Source of the DNA: Micropterix aruncella
Taxonomy: Eukaryota > Arthropoda > Insecta > Lepidoptera > Micropterigidae
Assembly (NCBI GenBank): GCA_944548615.1
Contig: OX155980.1
Span: 58,266,533-58,330,532, forward strand
DNA: 64,000 bases
Direction: 5' to 3'
Below, piece after piece: positions 23,639 to 35,385 of the stretch (its first letter is position 1; each line of letters begins with the position of its first letter). The notes below the pieces were generated by a model, which was not told the origin of the DNA, made no database searches, and saw only the letters and a list, made by a program, of their open reading frames with translations. A program made the translations under genes and the position numbers.

Positions 23639-23866
23639 TATGTATGGAATATAACATCGTTCAAATGTCCGCTGCGGCTTCGCACGGCGGCACGGATCCG
23701 CGTGGTCCAATTTTCAATGACTCTGCCGCATAGGTCCGGCTGAATTTAAGCGTTGGCTTGGTTTATGTTAACTTTGAGGGCATCGGTCGATTTCGGCTTA
23801 TTGACATAGACCTGCGACTTCAGAAAAACTCACAAGAAAAAGTCTAGCGGGGTCAAATCGCACGAT
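23639..23866 (-). pseudogene. mariner/Tc1-type transposase C-terminal fragment
   Basis: One minus-strand frame reads SCDLTPLDFFL, stop, VFLKSQVYVNKPKS, then QPDLCGRVIENWTTRI and SGHLNDVIFH. This is the end of a mariner-superfamily DDE/D transposase: PDLTPLDFFLW holds the last catalytic Asp, followed by the usual VY..KP and ENW..R blocks. Two in-frame stops (TGA in place of the usual Trp, and a TAA) and a probable 1-base deletion upstream show it is dead. No terminal repeats were found. Confidence 0.7.
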
Positions 23867-24149
23867 CTGGTTGCCAATTCACGTCACCTTCTCAAGAGCT
23901 AACCATGCACTAACGAACACCCACTTCAATAATATAGTGTTGACGTGCTGCTCAATAGTTTAACTTACCATGGTGATTTGGCAGCAGTGACTAAATAATA
24001 AACCACAGAATTGACAGACGCCGCCAAAACAACATGGCCGCCCCAGACCGTCAACATCGACCCATATAGAACATGTAAGCGATCTGCACGAGATCTTTAT
24101 AAGTAATACGTTTAACTTAGGCCTTCTTATTATAGTGCCGTCGTATTAT

Positions 24150-24950
24150 ATTATAGGGCCCATTAGCGGTAGCCAATGGGCCCTTGCTGAGTTGGCCATG
24201 AAAACCCATTCGGTTCAGGGTTGGTCACACTCACGGGTCAACACCTATCAGGCGGCGTCCACGCATGAAATGCGAGCTCGGGCAGGACTCTGGCCTTAGG
24301 GCTAGTTTCCCAAGGAATCAACCTTCTGGCGCTCCTGGGCGGCCTGCGCACCGTGCGGCGTAAGCCAATCGACTGTGCACTCTGACTAACATTTAATATT
24401 TACGCGGCGACAGGCGAGGGTTGAAAACCCCGCCCACCACCCGGGCAGTTCTAACGACGTGGGTCGTTTTATCTGCCCAGGATGTCATGCAACGACTCTG
24501 ACTAACAGTGGGGGGAGTCTGGAAGCAGTACTGTTTCCTATAGAGCGGGGGTGGTTGCGGACCTTACGGCGACTGTTCTTGAAACGACCATCGGCTACCC
24601 GGTCCTGGGTGAACAGCCGGGTAAAGGATGCCGTGGTCCGCGATAGATTCGGTACACACCGTTTCACCGCTTCGTAAGGGAGAGGACCGTGCAAGCGACC
24701 TCGAACTCGGAACCAATCGAGAGACTGGAGTAATCTGGTCGCAATTAGAAATAAGGGCGTGATTGTAAGCCCGCTGGGTAACACTCCTGGCTTTCTCGCG
24801 GTTAAGGCGTTGGCCTCTTACGGGCATGTGGCGGAGCTTGACGGTGGACTATTTTGTCCAAGTCTTCTGTGCTCACTTCAGGGAGACAGAACGACTAATC
24901 GTTAAAACTTCCTGAGGTGACGGGTTCGCCCGTTGAAGTTGAGAACTCTA
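24150..24950 (+). repeat. Family R repeat, copy 5 (inverted relative to the others)
   Basis: Runs from GCCCTTGCTGAGTTGGCC through CTGGCGCTCCTGGGCGGCC and ACCGTTTCACCGCTTCGTAA to GACGGGTTCGCCCGTTGAAG, the last forming the conserved terminal hairpin (ACGGG-TTCG-CCCGT). It is interrupted at 24391-24494 by a 104-bp insertion. Confidence 0.6.
24391..24494 (-). mobile_element. 104-bp insertion with 12-bp target duplication
   Basis: ACTCTGACTAAC occurs at 24379-24390 and again at 24495-24506, and the other R copies lack the segment between. Read on the minus strand the insert ends GCGTAAATATTAAAT, an A/T-rich 3' end next to the duplication. This fits a severely 5'-truncated retroelement or a very short SINE. 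Family unknown. Confidence 0.6.
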
Positions 24951-25039
24951 GTAGTGCCGTCGTCTATCGAAGTTGGGGCTCACCATAAGCTGCATTCACT
25001 TTCGAAGCTGCTGCACGAAATAGAGATGTTGTACTTTTG

Positions 25040-25400
25040 CCTTACCACTCCCTTGGGTTTGGTAAGCCGTCTTCGGCGACCCTCAATTCTCCCTTGCATT
25101 GCCAGTTCCAATATTCTGTATTTCAAGCCCAAAAATATTGGAGGTACGTGACCAAAGTATTGGAGTTTCCATTTGTTGATGGTATCGAGTACTAATATTT
25201 CTCCTTATTTCTATCACTTCAACTTTCGAGACAGTCCTTCTAAGAAGTGCGGGACAATCTTCTGTAAACCCACATTTCTAAGCCCCCCTAGTCCCCCCCC
25301 CCTCCTCTCTTCATTTGCCAGCCCCCAAGTTTGAGTCGGAGTGAGGGTCCGGGCTTCCACCCCATGGAAAGCGTTGCGAATACGTGGCACCTTACTATTC
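25040..25400 (-). mobile_element. Non-LTR retrotransposon ORF C-terminal remnant
   Basis: Minus-strand pieces read NAFHGVEARTLTPTQT (usually LLYGVEAWTLT), then KLQYFGHV (usually RKLQYLGHI) and YRILELAMQGRIEGRRR (usually KYRILQLIMQGKIEGRRG). These are the ordered C-terminal blocks of a LINE clade common in insects and other animals. Poly-C stretches at 25286-25312 break the frame. It adjoins R copy 5. Confidence 0.6.
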
Positions 25401-26094
25401 GTATTTTGGATGAAACAGAGAAGTTTATTCATCTTTAAAATGTTAGCTCCAGCAAGTTCTATTCCTGACTGCAGTCGCACTGCTCATCATCGGTTCTTCA
25501 AAACTTGTATTTTGGTGCTTCAGAAACTGACGAATTCGTTTAAGCGTTCCAATGGCAGCAGTAAATTGTTCATATGATTTTTACACCCTTTTGTTTTCGA
25601 GTTCTCTAAGACTTTCTTTATTTTTTATTTTATTTCAAATCAACCAATTCCTAAAACGTACATCAGGCGACTTACCGATGTTCATCTAAAAACGTTACAA
25701 TCATGGATATATTAAATATATCGATGGTTACAATAGACTCGGGGTGAATATGGCGCGCGGAGCGATTGGCTTGACGCGTTTTTTTGCGGCGATCGTTGAA
25801 ATTAGCACTCTTTTGTGAAAGCGAAATATAACACTACAACGGCGTTCATTTTGCTTTTTTCTATAATCGTCCACACATGTCACGCGAACTTGCAAAATTC
25901 AAGTGGTTTCCGATGTTAGGGCACTAAAAAGTGTATAAATACTTAAGCATTTACAACAGTTTATCGCATTGCACTTACAACAGTTTTGATAGAGAATATA
26001 TAGGGAATGTGTGCAACATATAGTATTTTTATAGGGATAGTATGCAACATAGGATAAAATTGTTTTTTATTTTGAAAGAATTCGTTTATAAATA

Positions 26095-26279
26095 TGATAG
26101 AAAACGAATTTACCGCGTGAAATTTGTAGCACCCGACGTTTCGGTGACGTTGCAGCCGCCGTTGTCCAGGTAGACTGAAGAGCTGTCAATCCGTTTTTTT
26201 GTGGATAGGCCGCATACCGCTGCCGCCACTGCGTAGGTTATAGCGGTGGTGGGGGGCCGGGCTCGGAGCACGCGAATTT
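26095..26279 (-). mobile_element. Penelope-like element 3' terminal region
   Basis: Downstream of the GIY-YIG ORF, the minus strand reads CTGGACAACGGCGGCTGCAA, then CGAAACGTCGG, then TTCACGCGGTAAATTCG. The same order is found twice at 49.0-49.2 kb. CGAAAC followed by GTC is the 3' half of the hammerhead ribozyme core that Penelope elements carry in their terminal repeats. The usual CUGANGA box is not evident, so a functional ribozyme is not claimed. Confidence 0.55.
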
Positions 26280-26705
26280 CTAAAATCCGTCTTGCACACA
26301 ATCACTCACTGTATCCTGTCTTACGTCTTTGCGTTCGGCGTTCGGCGGCGGGAACATTTTAAGAAGAGGGTTCCACGTAGAAGAGAGTTTGTAACCGTCG
26401 TCTCTATTGAAGTTCGGGGTTCTTCTTATTTCAATGGCTTCCTGGATCACGCGAGGAAAGTAGAATTGTTCATTGGATAGCACAATGGGATTTTGAAACT
26501 GCATCCAGTGGTTACTTCCGCTATCTAATATATGTTTGCAGATCGCCGATTTTTCTCGCTGAACGTTTTTAACAGCTTTGATGTGTTCTGTCAGTCGCGT
26601 GGCTATGGGCTGTTTCGTTTGTCCAATGTGGGCTAGACCGCAACTGCATTCGACTTTATACACACCTGGGGTTTGCAGTGGTATTACATCCTTTATAGGC
26701 CTCAA
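26280..26705 (-). CDS. Penelope-like element GIY-YIG endonuclease (5'-truncated ORF)
   Basis: 141 codons. Residues 14-16 are GVY and 26-28 are HIG, the two halves of the GIY-YIG motif, with Cys-Ser-Cys (20-22) between them. Arg37, His41, CKH (57-59), the QEA Glu89 and Asn98 fit the other conserved positions of the Penelope endonuclease, which nicks target DNA for the element's reverse transcriptase. The YIG Tyr is His here. The reverse transcriptase that should precede it is absent, so the copy is 5'-truncated just right of 26705. The frame itself is intact to its stop at 26280. The last ~30 residues are poorly conserved. Confidence 0.8.
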   Translation of the reverse strand: MRPIKDVIPLQTPGVYKVECSCGLAHIGQTKQPIATRLTEHIKAVKNVQREKSAICKHILDSGSNHWMQFQNPIVLSNEQFYFPRVIQEAIEIRRTPNFNRDDGYKLSSTWNPLLKMFPPPNAERKDVRQDTVSDCVQDGF

Positions 26706-28015
26706 AAATCGAGCTAATCAGTAATTGCATTAATTGCTGGCTGATAACAAGCGCAGCATCCATTAATCATCTATTTAAATATCACAATTTATTCAAAATT
26801 TCTAAGTATTTCGAACTGTCATCCAACATTTAAGAAACTACGTTCGCCGATTTAATCAATTTAATGTATTAATTGTTTTTAGCTTGAATTTAGCTCTGTT
26901 GATAGATTTAGCAAAAAGATGAGTTAGTTTTTGATATAGATGGATCCTATGAGGATGTTACGATGGAGATGAGTTAGTTTTGGATATAGATGGATGGATG
27001 GATTTGATATAGATGGATTATCCAATCTACGTCCGAGAATGCCGATCTTTCTGAAATAACTCGATTTGGCTGCTTTCATTGATTTTCTTTGGGGCAGTCA
27101 GACTCAGACAGGGTGCATTTCACATGGATATCACTCTTAATCAAATGTATCATTTACACCCTCCACCCGCCACCCACCCTTCGACTGAGCGAATGCCTAG
27201 AAAGACTATATAGTGGGGTGGTTTCAGACATTACACCCCCCCCCCCCATGTGACCCTACCCCTTCTCTCTAGACCCTACCCCTCCGTTGCCGTCGTTAGT
27301 TTATTACTATGTGAATGCATTATCGGTGCTCTACAATACAATGAATAAAACGTCGCTTCGGCTGCGCTCTCTATACGTATCTGGATCGAGGTGATGAATC
27401 CCAAACTTTTGTATCGGTTTTCAATAGAACGTTATCAAAAAACTTGATAATCAGGTACTTAGAGATTACTGATAGTTTCTGGAATACAAACCAAATCACT
27501 TTTTAATGTTTATATGATTTTTTATTGCATTCACCAAGACAACTTTTGCACTCTTTGAAAGCACTTTAAAATGCTCTTTGCCCTACTGGGCAAACAGTAT
27601 ACTTACTTCGGGGGTCTATTTAATGTCCCTCAGAACGTAGTAGCCATCGTGTCCTGGCTTGGAAATTGTAATTGTTTATCCTTAACTAACGAAAACAAAT
27701 AGAAATCGCCGGAGGTAGAGAAAGATAGGCAAGTACAATTAAAATTTAATTCACAGAAATCCAGTAGCAAGAAATGTAATATGATATGCTAGAAACTGTT
27801 GCCAGTGTTCCTGTTTTAATGTCACCTAACTAGGCCTGTTCTAAGGCGGACATATATTAGCGCTATAACTCGTTATGGTTCTTGGCTTCGTCGAGAATCT
27901 TTATTCGTTCCAACCTAATATAAGCTTTGGTTTTCCAATTTTACATTCCGAGTTATTTAGGTCATTAATCACGTAAGTGCAGTTTTTGTCGTCCGACTTT
28001 ACGATACCCTTAAAT
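26706..28015. other. Intronic stretch, low-complexity only
   Basis: Contains a short GATGGATGGATGG tract near 26990 and a run of 13 C at about 27236-27248. No gene recognised. Confidence 0.45.
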
Positions 28016-28231
28016 AGCGTCCGTAGCCGCGTTGACACCGGTTCTCCTCGTTTTTACCGAAGTTAAGCAGCGTTGGGGGGCGCGGTCAATACTGGAATGG
28101 GTGACCGCCTGAGTATTTGATTGTGTGATGCTATAAATGCCCACCGTGAAGATGTAGCCGAAATGCAAAAAGGCGGGTTCAACGAAAAGGCATCAACCTT
28201 CTGGGTAATAAAAAAGGTTATTACAAAAAAG
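28016..28231 (+). mobile_element. 5S rRNA-derived SINE, copy 2
   Basis: Starts TAGCGTCCGTAGCCGCG like copy 1, keeps ACCGAAGTTAAGCAGCG and ATGGGTGACCGCCTGAG (the 5S internal promoter blocks), then joins the same non-5S body (GTGATGCTATAAATGCCCACC, AGGCGGGTTCAACG) and ends in an A-rich tail. Flanks TACCCTTAA on the left and TACCTTAA on the right may be a decayed target duplication. A genuine 5S gene would carry the 3' stem and a T-run terminator; neither is seen. Confidence 0.75.
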
Positions 28232-28296
28232 GTACCTTAATAACTGCTCAATTTCCATATAGTCGTGATCCGCCTAAGTCTTCGATTTAAGGGATA

Positions 28297-28570
28297 TCAC
28301 AGCATGCACTTCATTATACCGCGTATAGAGTTCTTTGTTTTTTCTTCTTCGATTGAACACGTGTCATCATACTGAATGGCACCAACGATCTTGCGGAGTA
28401 TTTTACATCCAAAGAAATCTAATGCATTATCATTCGCTTTTGTGGTAGCCCGTGTTTCTGAACTGTAAATTAAGTCTGGTCGGATGAGTGGCATTTATAG
28501 CGTTGACTTCGTTCTCCAGGATAGCAGACTGTATTTTATATTCACTCCTTTTTCTTTCGCTCTTTAATAA
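28297..28570 (-). mobile_element. Non-LTR retrotransposon ORF C-terminal remnant
   Basis: The minus-strand frame reads LIRPDLIYSSETRATTKAND, then LDFFGCKILRKIVGA. This corresponds to LIRPVLTYGSETWTLTK and FERKILRKIFGA, a highly recurrent block of LINE ORF2 C termini. The Trp of SETW is Arg. Further 5' pieces (28500-28570) are in another frame. Confidence 0.65.
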
Positions 28571-28767
28571 AATTCGCAGCCCGGTCCAAATCTCTAACGT
28601 ACTGTAGATCTTAATTTGTAAATAATTAAACGTGACTCTGATGCAGAGTTCAAATAGATCGATCAATTAGAATAAATTATATTGAGAGATTGTACCCCAT
28701 TCAGGAGTACCTCGAACTGTTTACCAGTATACCAGGTGGCAAGTTATGTAAAGGTCCTATCTTTAAA

Positions 28768-28832
28768 GGATCTAATCCGTAAAGAACCTATCCGTAATCC
28801 TATCCGTAAAGAACCTATCCTAAAGAACCAAT
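28768..28832. repeat. Short tandem repeat (ATCCGTAAAGAACCT-like)
   Basis: Units related to ATCCGTAAAGAACCT recur four times with truncations, likely slippage. Confidence 0.6.
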
Positions 28833-29239
28833 TCTCCTAGAAAAGTGAGGATGTGAGAATTACGAAGAATTACAAATTATGAGTAGATTCAATATACAAA
28901 AGTCCTAACCTAACTAGTCTGCCGCCTGTTCGAAGGTAGACAATTTATTTTAATTATCCTAAGAAATCCATAATATTATATTTATATAAATAAACAAAAT
29001 CATACTTAATGTAACAGAAATTATCTTAATTACCTAATTAAAAATTCGTAAGAAAATGTCATGAAAATTATCAATAACCTATTATTTTATTTTAAAACAT
29101 GATAAAAATTAATATATATTGATTTAGGTATTAATATGTATTAATAATATACAAGAATCAAGAATAAGAAATAATAAAATGAATGCCTAAAAATCTATTT
29201 ATTGTTTATCGTGATCAAACAGTCAGACAGACGCTTTTT

Positions 29240-29660
29240 GAAACATTTTATATATAAAAAAAACAGCCTGCGTATGTTTCTGTTCGCAAAACCCGAAAAG
29301 TAGTCGGTCGGTTGACTCATCGATATATGTATAACGATGGGTTGATTTGAAATTTTGACGCAACGTTGCATTCGAATACGAACGTGCTTTTATAGTAAAG
29401 GTAGCAGTAATAGTAATCGTTATATAAAAAAATCATCTTGAGTATGATTGTGCTCGCAAAAATCGAAAAGTAGTCGGTTGATTTTGTAATAATGTTCGAG
29501 TATGCGCGTGTTTTTATAGTAATGGTAATAGTAATAGTCATATTTATTTTAAAAAAACAGCCTGTGTATGATTGTGTTCGCAAAACCCAAAAAGAAGTCG
29601 GTAGATTGATTTGAAATTTTGAAACAACGTTGCATTCGATTAAAATGCAATTACGGAGCA
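29240..29660. repeat. Degenerate tandem repeat, ~125-170 bp units
   Basis: Three units begin near 29258, 29427 and 29552 with AAAAAACAGCCTG.GTATG-like sequence, continue TTCGCAAAA.CC.AAAAGTAGTCGG and end in TTTATAGTAA.GGTA.TAGTAATAG. Two also carry TTTGAAATTTTGA..CAACGTTGCATTCGA. The 144-codon minus-strand frame over it is a repeat artefact. Confidence 0.6.
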
Positions 29661-29759
29661 GCTCCGTGAATGCAATGTTGGCACAACGTTGAATTTGAAT
29701 GCGCGCGACAAAAGTATTCCCGCACCAGTAAAATCTTCGACATCGGTGCATTTCCCAAC

Positions 29760-32700
29760 CAGTTCATATCAGACTGGGCCACAGCGAATAGTGGCTAGGT
29801 TTAGCTATTTTTTTTAATGAATTGTTTTGATTAGATGTGACGAAACGTTTGAGAAGCGGTGGGCGTGTGGAGTCATTGGGGGTCGTAAATCGCAAAACAC
29901 AATTCGTCATTCCATCCAAAAAAGGGGAATGATAGATCGGGTACCCTCCTAAATTTGAGATTTGTCACGGGTGACAATGTTGCTATCCGCGCGAGATGCA
30001 CACGGGACGAAAAAAAGAAACGATGCGAGAGAAAATGGCAGCGCGGCGGCCTCCAGGGACAGGCGGAAGGTGACGCATGAACGGCTCAACGCGTCCGACA
30101 CTATATTCAAAATCGAATGCTCGTCGAGGTCAATCATAAAGATTTAAATAAAATAGTAGGTAATACCATTGATTATATAGGGTATTAGAGTACTCAATGC
30201 CGTACTACATTTTTGCAGCTAGTATTTCACTTCGAAACGGTACATCATCATAAATCGTGCAATCATAATTGCAAACATTTTAATTTTCTCTTAGATGTCA
30301 TTTTCTCTTATGTTTAGTAGCCCAATAGATGGCATTCTAAACACGACTTTGCCGTATAAAACCTTGAAATAAAAACATAATATAATAACAAACGTATTTG
30401 AAATCATATATTTTAATCAATATTCACTTTTAATTTGCTAAATACAAGTTGCCATTGCGTAATAATTACGCGCGTTAATATCCAAATAGAGTGATAGGTA
30501 GCATTATATTCTTTTGGTATTATTTCTGTTATGTTATTATCAGCCTATATAAAAATGCATCAGATGGCACTAATAAATGAATGTTATTATTGTTATATTT
30601 GCCATATTTGAATGTTATATTTGTTAAATATTGTTTTTTTTAATCAATCAGTCCTTTACAAAAATATATATTAATTACCAATGATATAATAAATGGCCAA
30701 ATAAATTGTTATTAGTTTCGCCAAACAATTCTTTCAGCGCCATCTGCATGTTGCTGGCGTAGAATAGTTGACAAAACGTACAGCATTGAGTATGACCAAT
30801 CTAATACCCTATCTAATCAATGATAATACTTTGCTGTAAAAGTCTACTGGTCAGAAAGCTGTTTTTTCCTCCTGAAGAAATTATCCAAATTGCGAGAAAA
30901 GGGAAATCGGTTGGAGGTGACTAAGACTTTCCAGTCGCAACTCATGCGACTGTTTTCTGTAAAGTGTGTATTTATTTATTGTCGTGCTGAAGCGGTAGCG
31001 AAGGACTATTGGCCGGGCTCGGTTGTTTAGTAACAAGCTACACTATTATTATTTACACTTCTTGACTATTCAGAATTCATATTTGCGTTTACATTTGTGA
31101 TATTATAGGATAAAACTGATACGGGATCTTACCTACGAAAATAACGCAAACTTCCTTTTTTTCTATGATTGCATACACGATACTATCTGGGCAATAAAAA
31201 ACTACAGAAAGATAAACGAATAACTGATTTCAAGAAAATAATAAAATGGTTTGAATTATTTTTTTTTTTAATTAGAAACGAGAAAAACAACTGAATGCCA
31301 AGATTAGGGAATTCAGCGTGAAGATTAGGATTTGAGCCGCATTTCGTGATTCCGTCGACGAGCCTATGCTCGTGACATCTTCCGCTGGGCAATTGCCCTT
31401 TAGCGGGGGGCCTTGTGTGAGCCGGGCCCATTGACCCGGTTTTCTGGTTGTGGCATCTCAGGACCGCGTGCCCTGCATCAGTATCTTATGAGGCGGTCGA
31501 CTATGGACCAACGATTTAAAGCAAAAGATAAAATAGCAAATAAATTAACATGACTGGAGGCGCACGTATCACATAGAAATAAAACCTCTATGTTGATGGT
31601 ATATTATGGTTAGGTTGAAATAATAATTTTGAAATGAAAAATTGGGAATTTATAACATCGTACCCACATGAAGTTGAAATGCCGTAATTATTTCAGTAGG
31701 GGATGTATCTAATATTACCCAATCCCCTTCTGATTATCATTTTCATCCCCACAGCAAGGCATTTGATATCACCCGGTAGCCAATGGTTGAATATTTTACG
31801 TTATCGGGCATACGATAAATAAATCCTATTTGAAACGTCTTATTTGATTTTCCTTCATCATAATAATACCTAATAAAGGCTAATGAAAATGACGGATGAA
31901 TAACTCTATAATGTAATCAGTTTATAACTGTGGGATTATTTAAAACTAAATCTTGCAGCCAACTGCTTCATGAAAATATCGTGGGTTAAAAGGTAAAACT
32001 CACTAAGTGACATATTATATAAAACATGTGACAAATTGAAACGCATGCAGTATCAATTATCTCACACCCCTTGAGTATGATACGACCAAATCTGGTTCTG
32101 AAACAATTATCCGTTGAGTATGATACGACCAGATCTGGTTCCGCGTTTTTTTCACTTCTTTGACGTTCTCATATTTATTCATAATTATCTAATTGTTTTA
32201 CAAAATGATATTTCAATATTCTATATTCGAAATTTCAATGCAATCATTGTGCAGTTGTTCTTTTTATGATTGGTGTAGTAGTTTCGTAGTTATAGTACTT
32301 TAAGGTCGATGTCGCCGAAAATCCTGCAAAAGAGACAGATGCATCCATGAAAATACCCATTTACTCCAAGGGTTAATTACTTGCTTATATCAGTGTTTCT
32401 TTTAAACCGCAATTAAACAAAAGTAGAGAAGAAATCATATCTAATATTAAAAAATATGTGTCCCAAAATAAATTGTGGATGACATTAATTTATGGAAATT
32501 TCTCTTAAAATAACATTTTTACTAGACCCAGTTAAAACTGCGCTCGGCGCCTGCTCTAATATTATCTCTTGACTTACAATGGTCGGCTATTGCATTCCAT
32601 GTGGATCGACCCTTCGCGGGTTTTATGTAAAGGATAAGTTACCGGGATAGTTGAAGATTTGCGCGCTCCAAAATATGGATACCAACCCTATGTTCGGTAT

Positions 32701-35136
32701 TTTATTTATTTAGAAGTTGTGCGCAAAATTACGTAGTTTAAACTTGATTATTTAGTTTAATCTGATTATATAGCGTATTAGATACATTATTGGGTTTTTA
32801 TAATCGATTATTTCTTTATAAAAAAACCATTCATTATCAATATTCATATTGTATATTATATCATAGTATTCATGCGCCACCTGCATTTCGTCATCGCGAA
32901 TGGTTGCCAAATCGTAAATAAAGTTGAGCAAACTAATACCATATAATCAATATTTTAACGAATAATCACTGACTCTGTCGTTCTCTGAGCTGCCCGTAGC
33001 TGCTAACTCGCGAACGAATCGAGGTTCCGTTACGAAAAACTTTTTTGATGAATGCGACAACTATTTTTTAAAGATTTTTCTAATTTAAAAAATTGTGTTT
33101 AAATCGTTTTGCCACATATTGTTTTATATATCGTTTATGTTATTAATTAATACAGTGCATACGTAATTTAATTGCGTCTGCTAACCAGTAACTGCCAACA
33201 AAAAAGGAGTATAATGTGTACAGGGTTCATCTATGTATGTTTTTCGTTTCCTGATTCCACCATAACATCTAAATGCTGGAACCGATTTAGAAGGGTGTGG
33301 TATTGTTAGAATCTTTATGTCATCCCGAGTATCATAGGGTACCCTAACTATCCAAATATCCAGTAAGTAGTTGTCTACATGTTCAAATGTCAATAAATTA
33401 ACATAAATTTATCGTGTTTAGTGTCAAAGGAAAGGTCTGACTGAGTACATTCCGCAAATATACATGGAAATATATATGTATAAACACATAAACCACAAAT
33501 ATTTCATAAATAACAGTAAAAAAAATAATTATAAATACAATAGTTCACTTCCTGTAAAGTGCTACGTGCCCCGTTTATAATGGTTATATAGTATTGTATG
33601 AAGATCGGATAAATGCCAGTAGTATTGTATGAAGATCGGACAATGGAGTTTTTTATTATAAAGAAGAATATATTTTATGAAGATTTGTGGTACATGTTGC
33701 GTTCTTGTACATAAGTTCTCTGATCTTTTCTATATAATTTTGATTAATGCGCATATCAAGGCCGAATTAAGTTTCGAAGGTTTTGTGAGTTTTCTATCGA
33801 GCATCCGTGATTTTCGTGATTGAAATTCAGGGTTTCGGATTTTTTAGGAGTCGGGTAGGCGTTGAAGTCTGTCGGTATCGGGATGCGGGTATCTCCTTCG
33901 GTTGAACCGTAGATTTTTCTAGAGAGACGTTGACTGATAATGATTGGAAATGATTTATTCTTATGTTTAGGGTTATGGAAAATGATCGCTTTGATTTTAG
34001 GTTACGATGGTGCAAGAATTTAATGGAATTTGGAAAATACGGGAATTTAGATTTTTATATTTTTAGATAACGTTCGAGTAGGGACATTATTTTTGGGGAC
34101 CTGATCTTGGTCCTATTTATACTGGGTAAAGATTTTTAATAAAATAAAGAAAAATAATTTAGATGGTTGATATTTTGTGTTATTGGGAAGTGATTTGAAA
34201 GATAATATTTTTGAGATTTTGGACCTGTACTATGGGAAAGAGATTCAAAAAAAGAGTAGTTTGCGATTTGGAATTTCGTTTCATGGGGTAGAGATTTGAA
34301 AGATAATAATTATTGAGGGACCTGATATTGAGGGAATTGCGCTCCGAGAATACGATATTAGATAAAGAATTTCGCGGGTCTACTTTCTCCTTTTCGCCTT
34401 AATGGTGGGTAGCACATTCTATAAAATTTTAGGAAAAAGGGAACTATGCACGTTTATTCGGCGGTCAAGCCGGCTATGCTATTAAATCTATTGCTATCGG
34501 TTGAACGTTATAGTTAATTTAACCTAACCCTGGCCTAACGGCGATATTACAATAACCTGGGTTCCTTTCGAAGCGACGCGGTTCTGGCGTCTGCTTCACA
34601 TTAATTTAATTATAAATAGATTTTAAAATGTAATGGAAAATTATAAAAAAGAAAAAGCGAGAAATTAAAAAGCGAGAAGAGAGGTGATTAGTGGTACAGT
34701 GAGTGACTTGCCTGTAGGGTTGAGGGATTCCTCGATGGCCTGCCCAGGTGTTGGCACTGAATTTAATTAAAGATTCAAATGATGCTACTTCTCGTACTGA
34801 ATTTATAAAATTAATTTGAAACTGCTGCGGCTGGATGCAGGGTAGTGAATGGGATCGGGCGCGCCGCGCCGCTAGGCGGGCGTGCCCTCTTCCGAAATAT
34901 CGACCGTCTTCCTCGAGGTCCGGTAGCCAAAAAAAAACTATTACCCGCAATGGTAATACTGAAAAAATCTCTCCGCTGCGGATGAGCTGACTAGTGACGT
35001 ACAAAGACTAGACGTCGATTGCACGGCAAGTTTATACGATGAGTGGATTTGCTTAACTAGATTAAATATTTTATAAGTATTAGACTATAGTGGTATACTT
35101 TCTAAGTATAGGGTAATGCAGCAGCATTACAAAAGG
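29760..35136. other. Long intronic stretch, little recognised
   Basis: AT-rich DNA without a supported gene. Inside: an inverted repeat-X copy at about 31330-31450; a 43-bp-period duplication of TTGAGTATGATACGACCA (32071 and 32114); a doubled AGTATTGTATGAAGATCGGA near 33590-33640; weak GATTTGAAAGATAAT...GGACCTG duplications near 34190-34330. The frame at 34606-35004 (-) could be a decayed retroelement tail but is unproven. Confidence 0.4.
31330..31450 (-). repeat. Dispersed repeat X, inverted copy
   Basis: On the minus strand: CCGGGTCAATGGGCCCGGCT, CACA, then AGGGCAATTGCCCAGCGGAA and GATGTCACGAGC. Matches 47470-47610. Confidence 0.5.
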
Positions 35137-35336
35137 NNNNNNNNNNNNNNNNNNNNNNNNNNNNNNNNNNNNNNNNNNNNNNNNNNNNNNNNNNNNNNNN
35201 NNNNNNNNNNNNNNNNNNNNNNNNNNNNNNNNNNNNNNNNNNNNNNNNNNNNNNNNNNNNNNNNNNNNNNNNNNNNNNNNNNNNNNNNNNNNNNNNNNNN
35301 NNNNNNNNNNNNNNNNNNNNNNNNNNNNNNNNNNNN
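35137..35336. other. Assembly gap (200 N)
   Basis: Exactly 200 N, so the size is probably a placeholder. It is flanked on the right by two 24-bp units (GGCACCTCAAAGGTATTATA and GGCACCTCATAGGTATTAGA), suggesting an unresolved tandem array. Confidence 0.95.
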
Positions 35337-35385
35337 GGCACCTCAAAGGTATTATAGGTAGGCACCTCATAGGTATTAGAATACA
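35337..35385. repeat. 24-bp tandem repeat at gap edge
   Basis: Two units beginning GGCACCTCA.AGGTATTA. The array may extend into the gap. Confidence 0.6.

Noticed and set aside
29317..29751. 144-codon minus-strand frame
   Set aside because: Lies over a degenerate tandem repeat; residues repeat with the DNA units.
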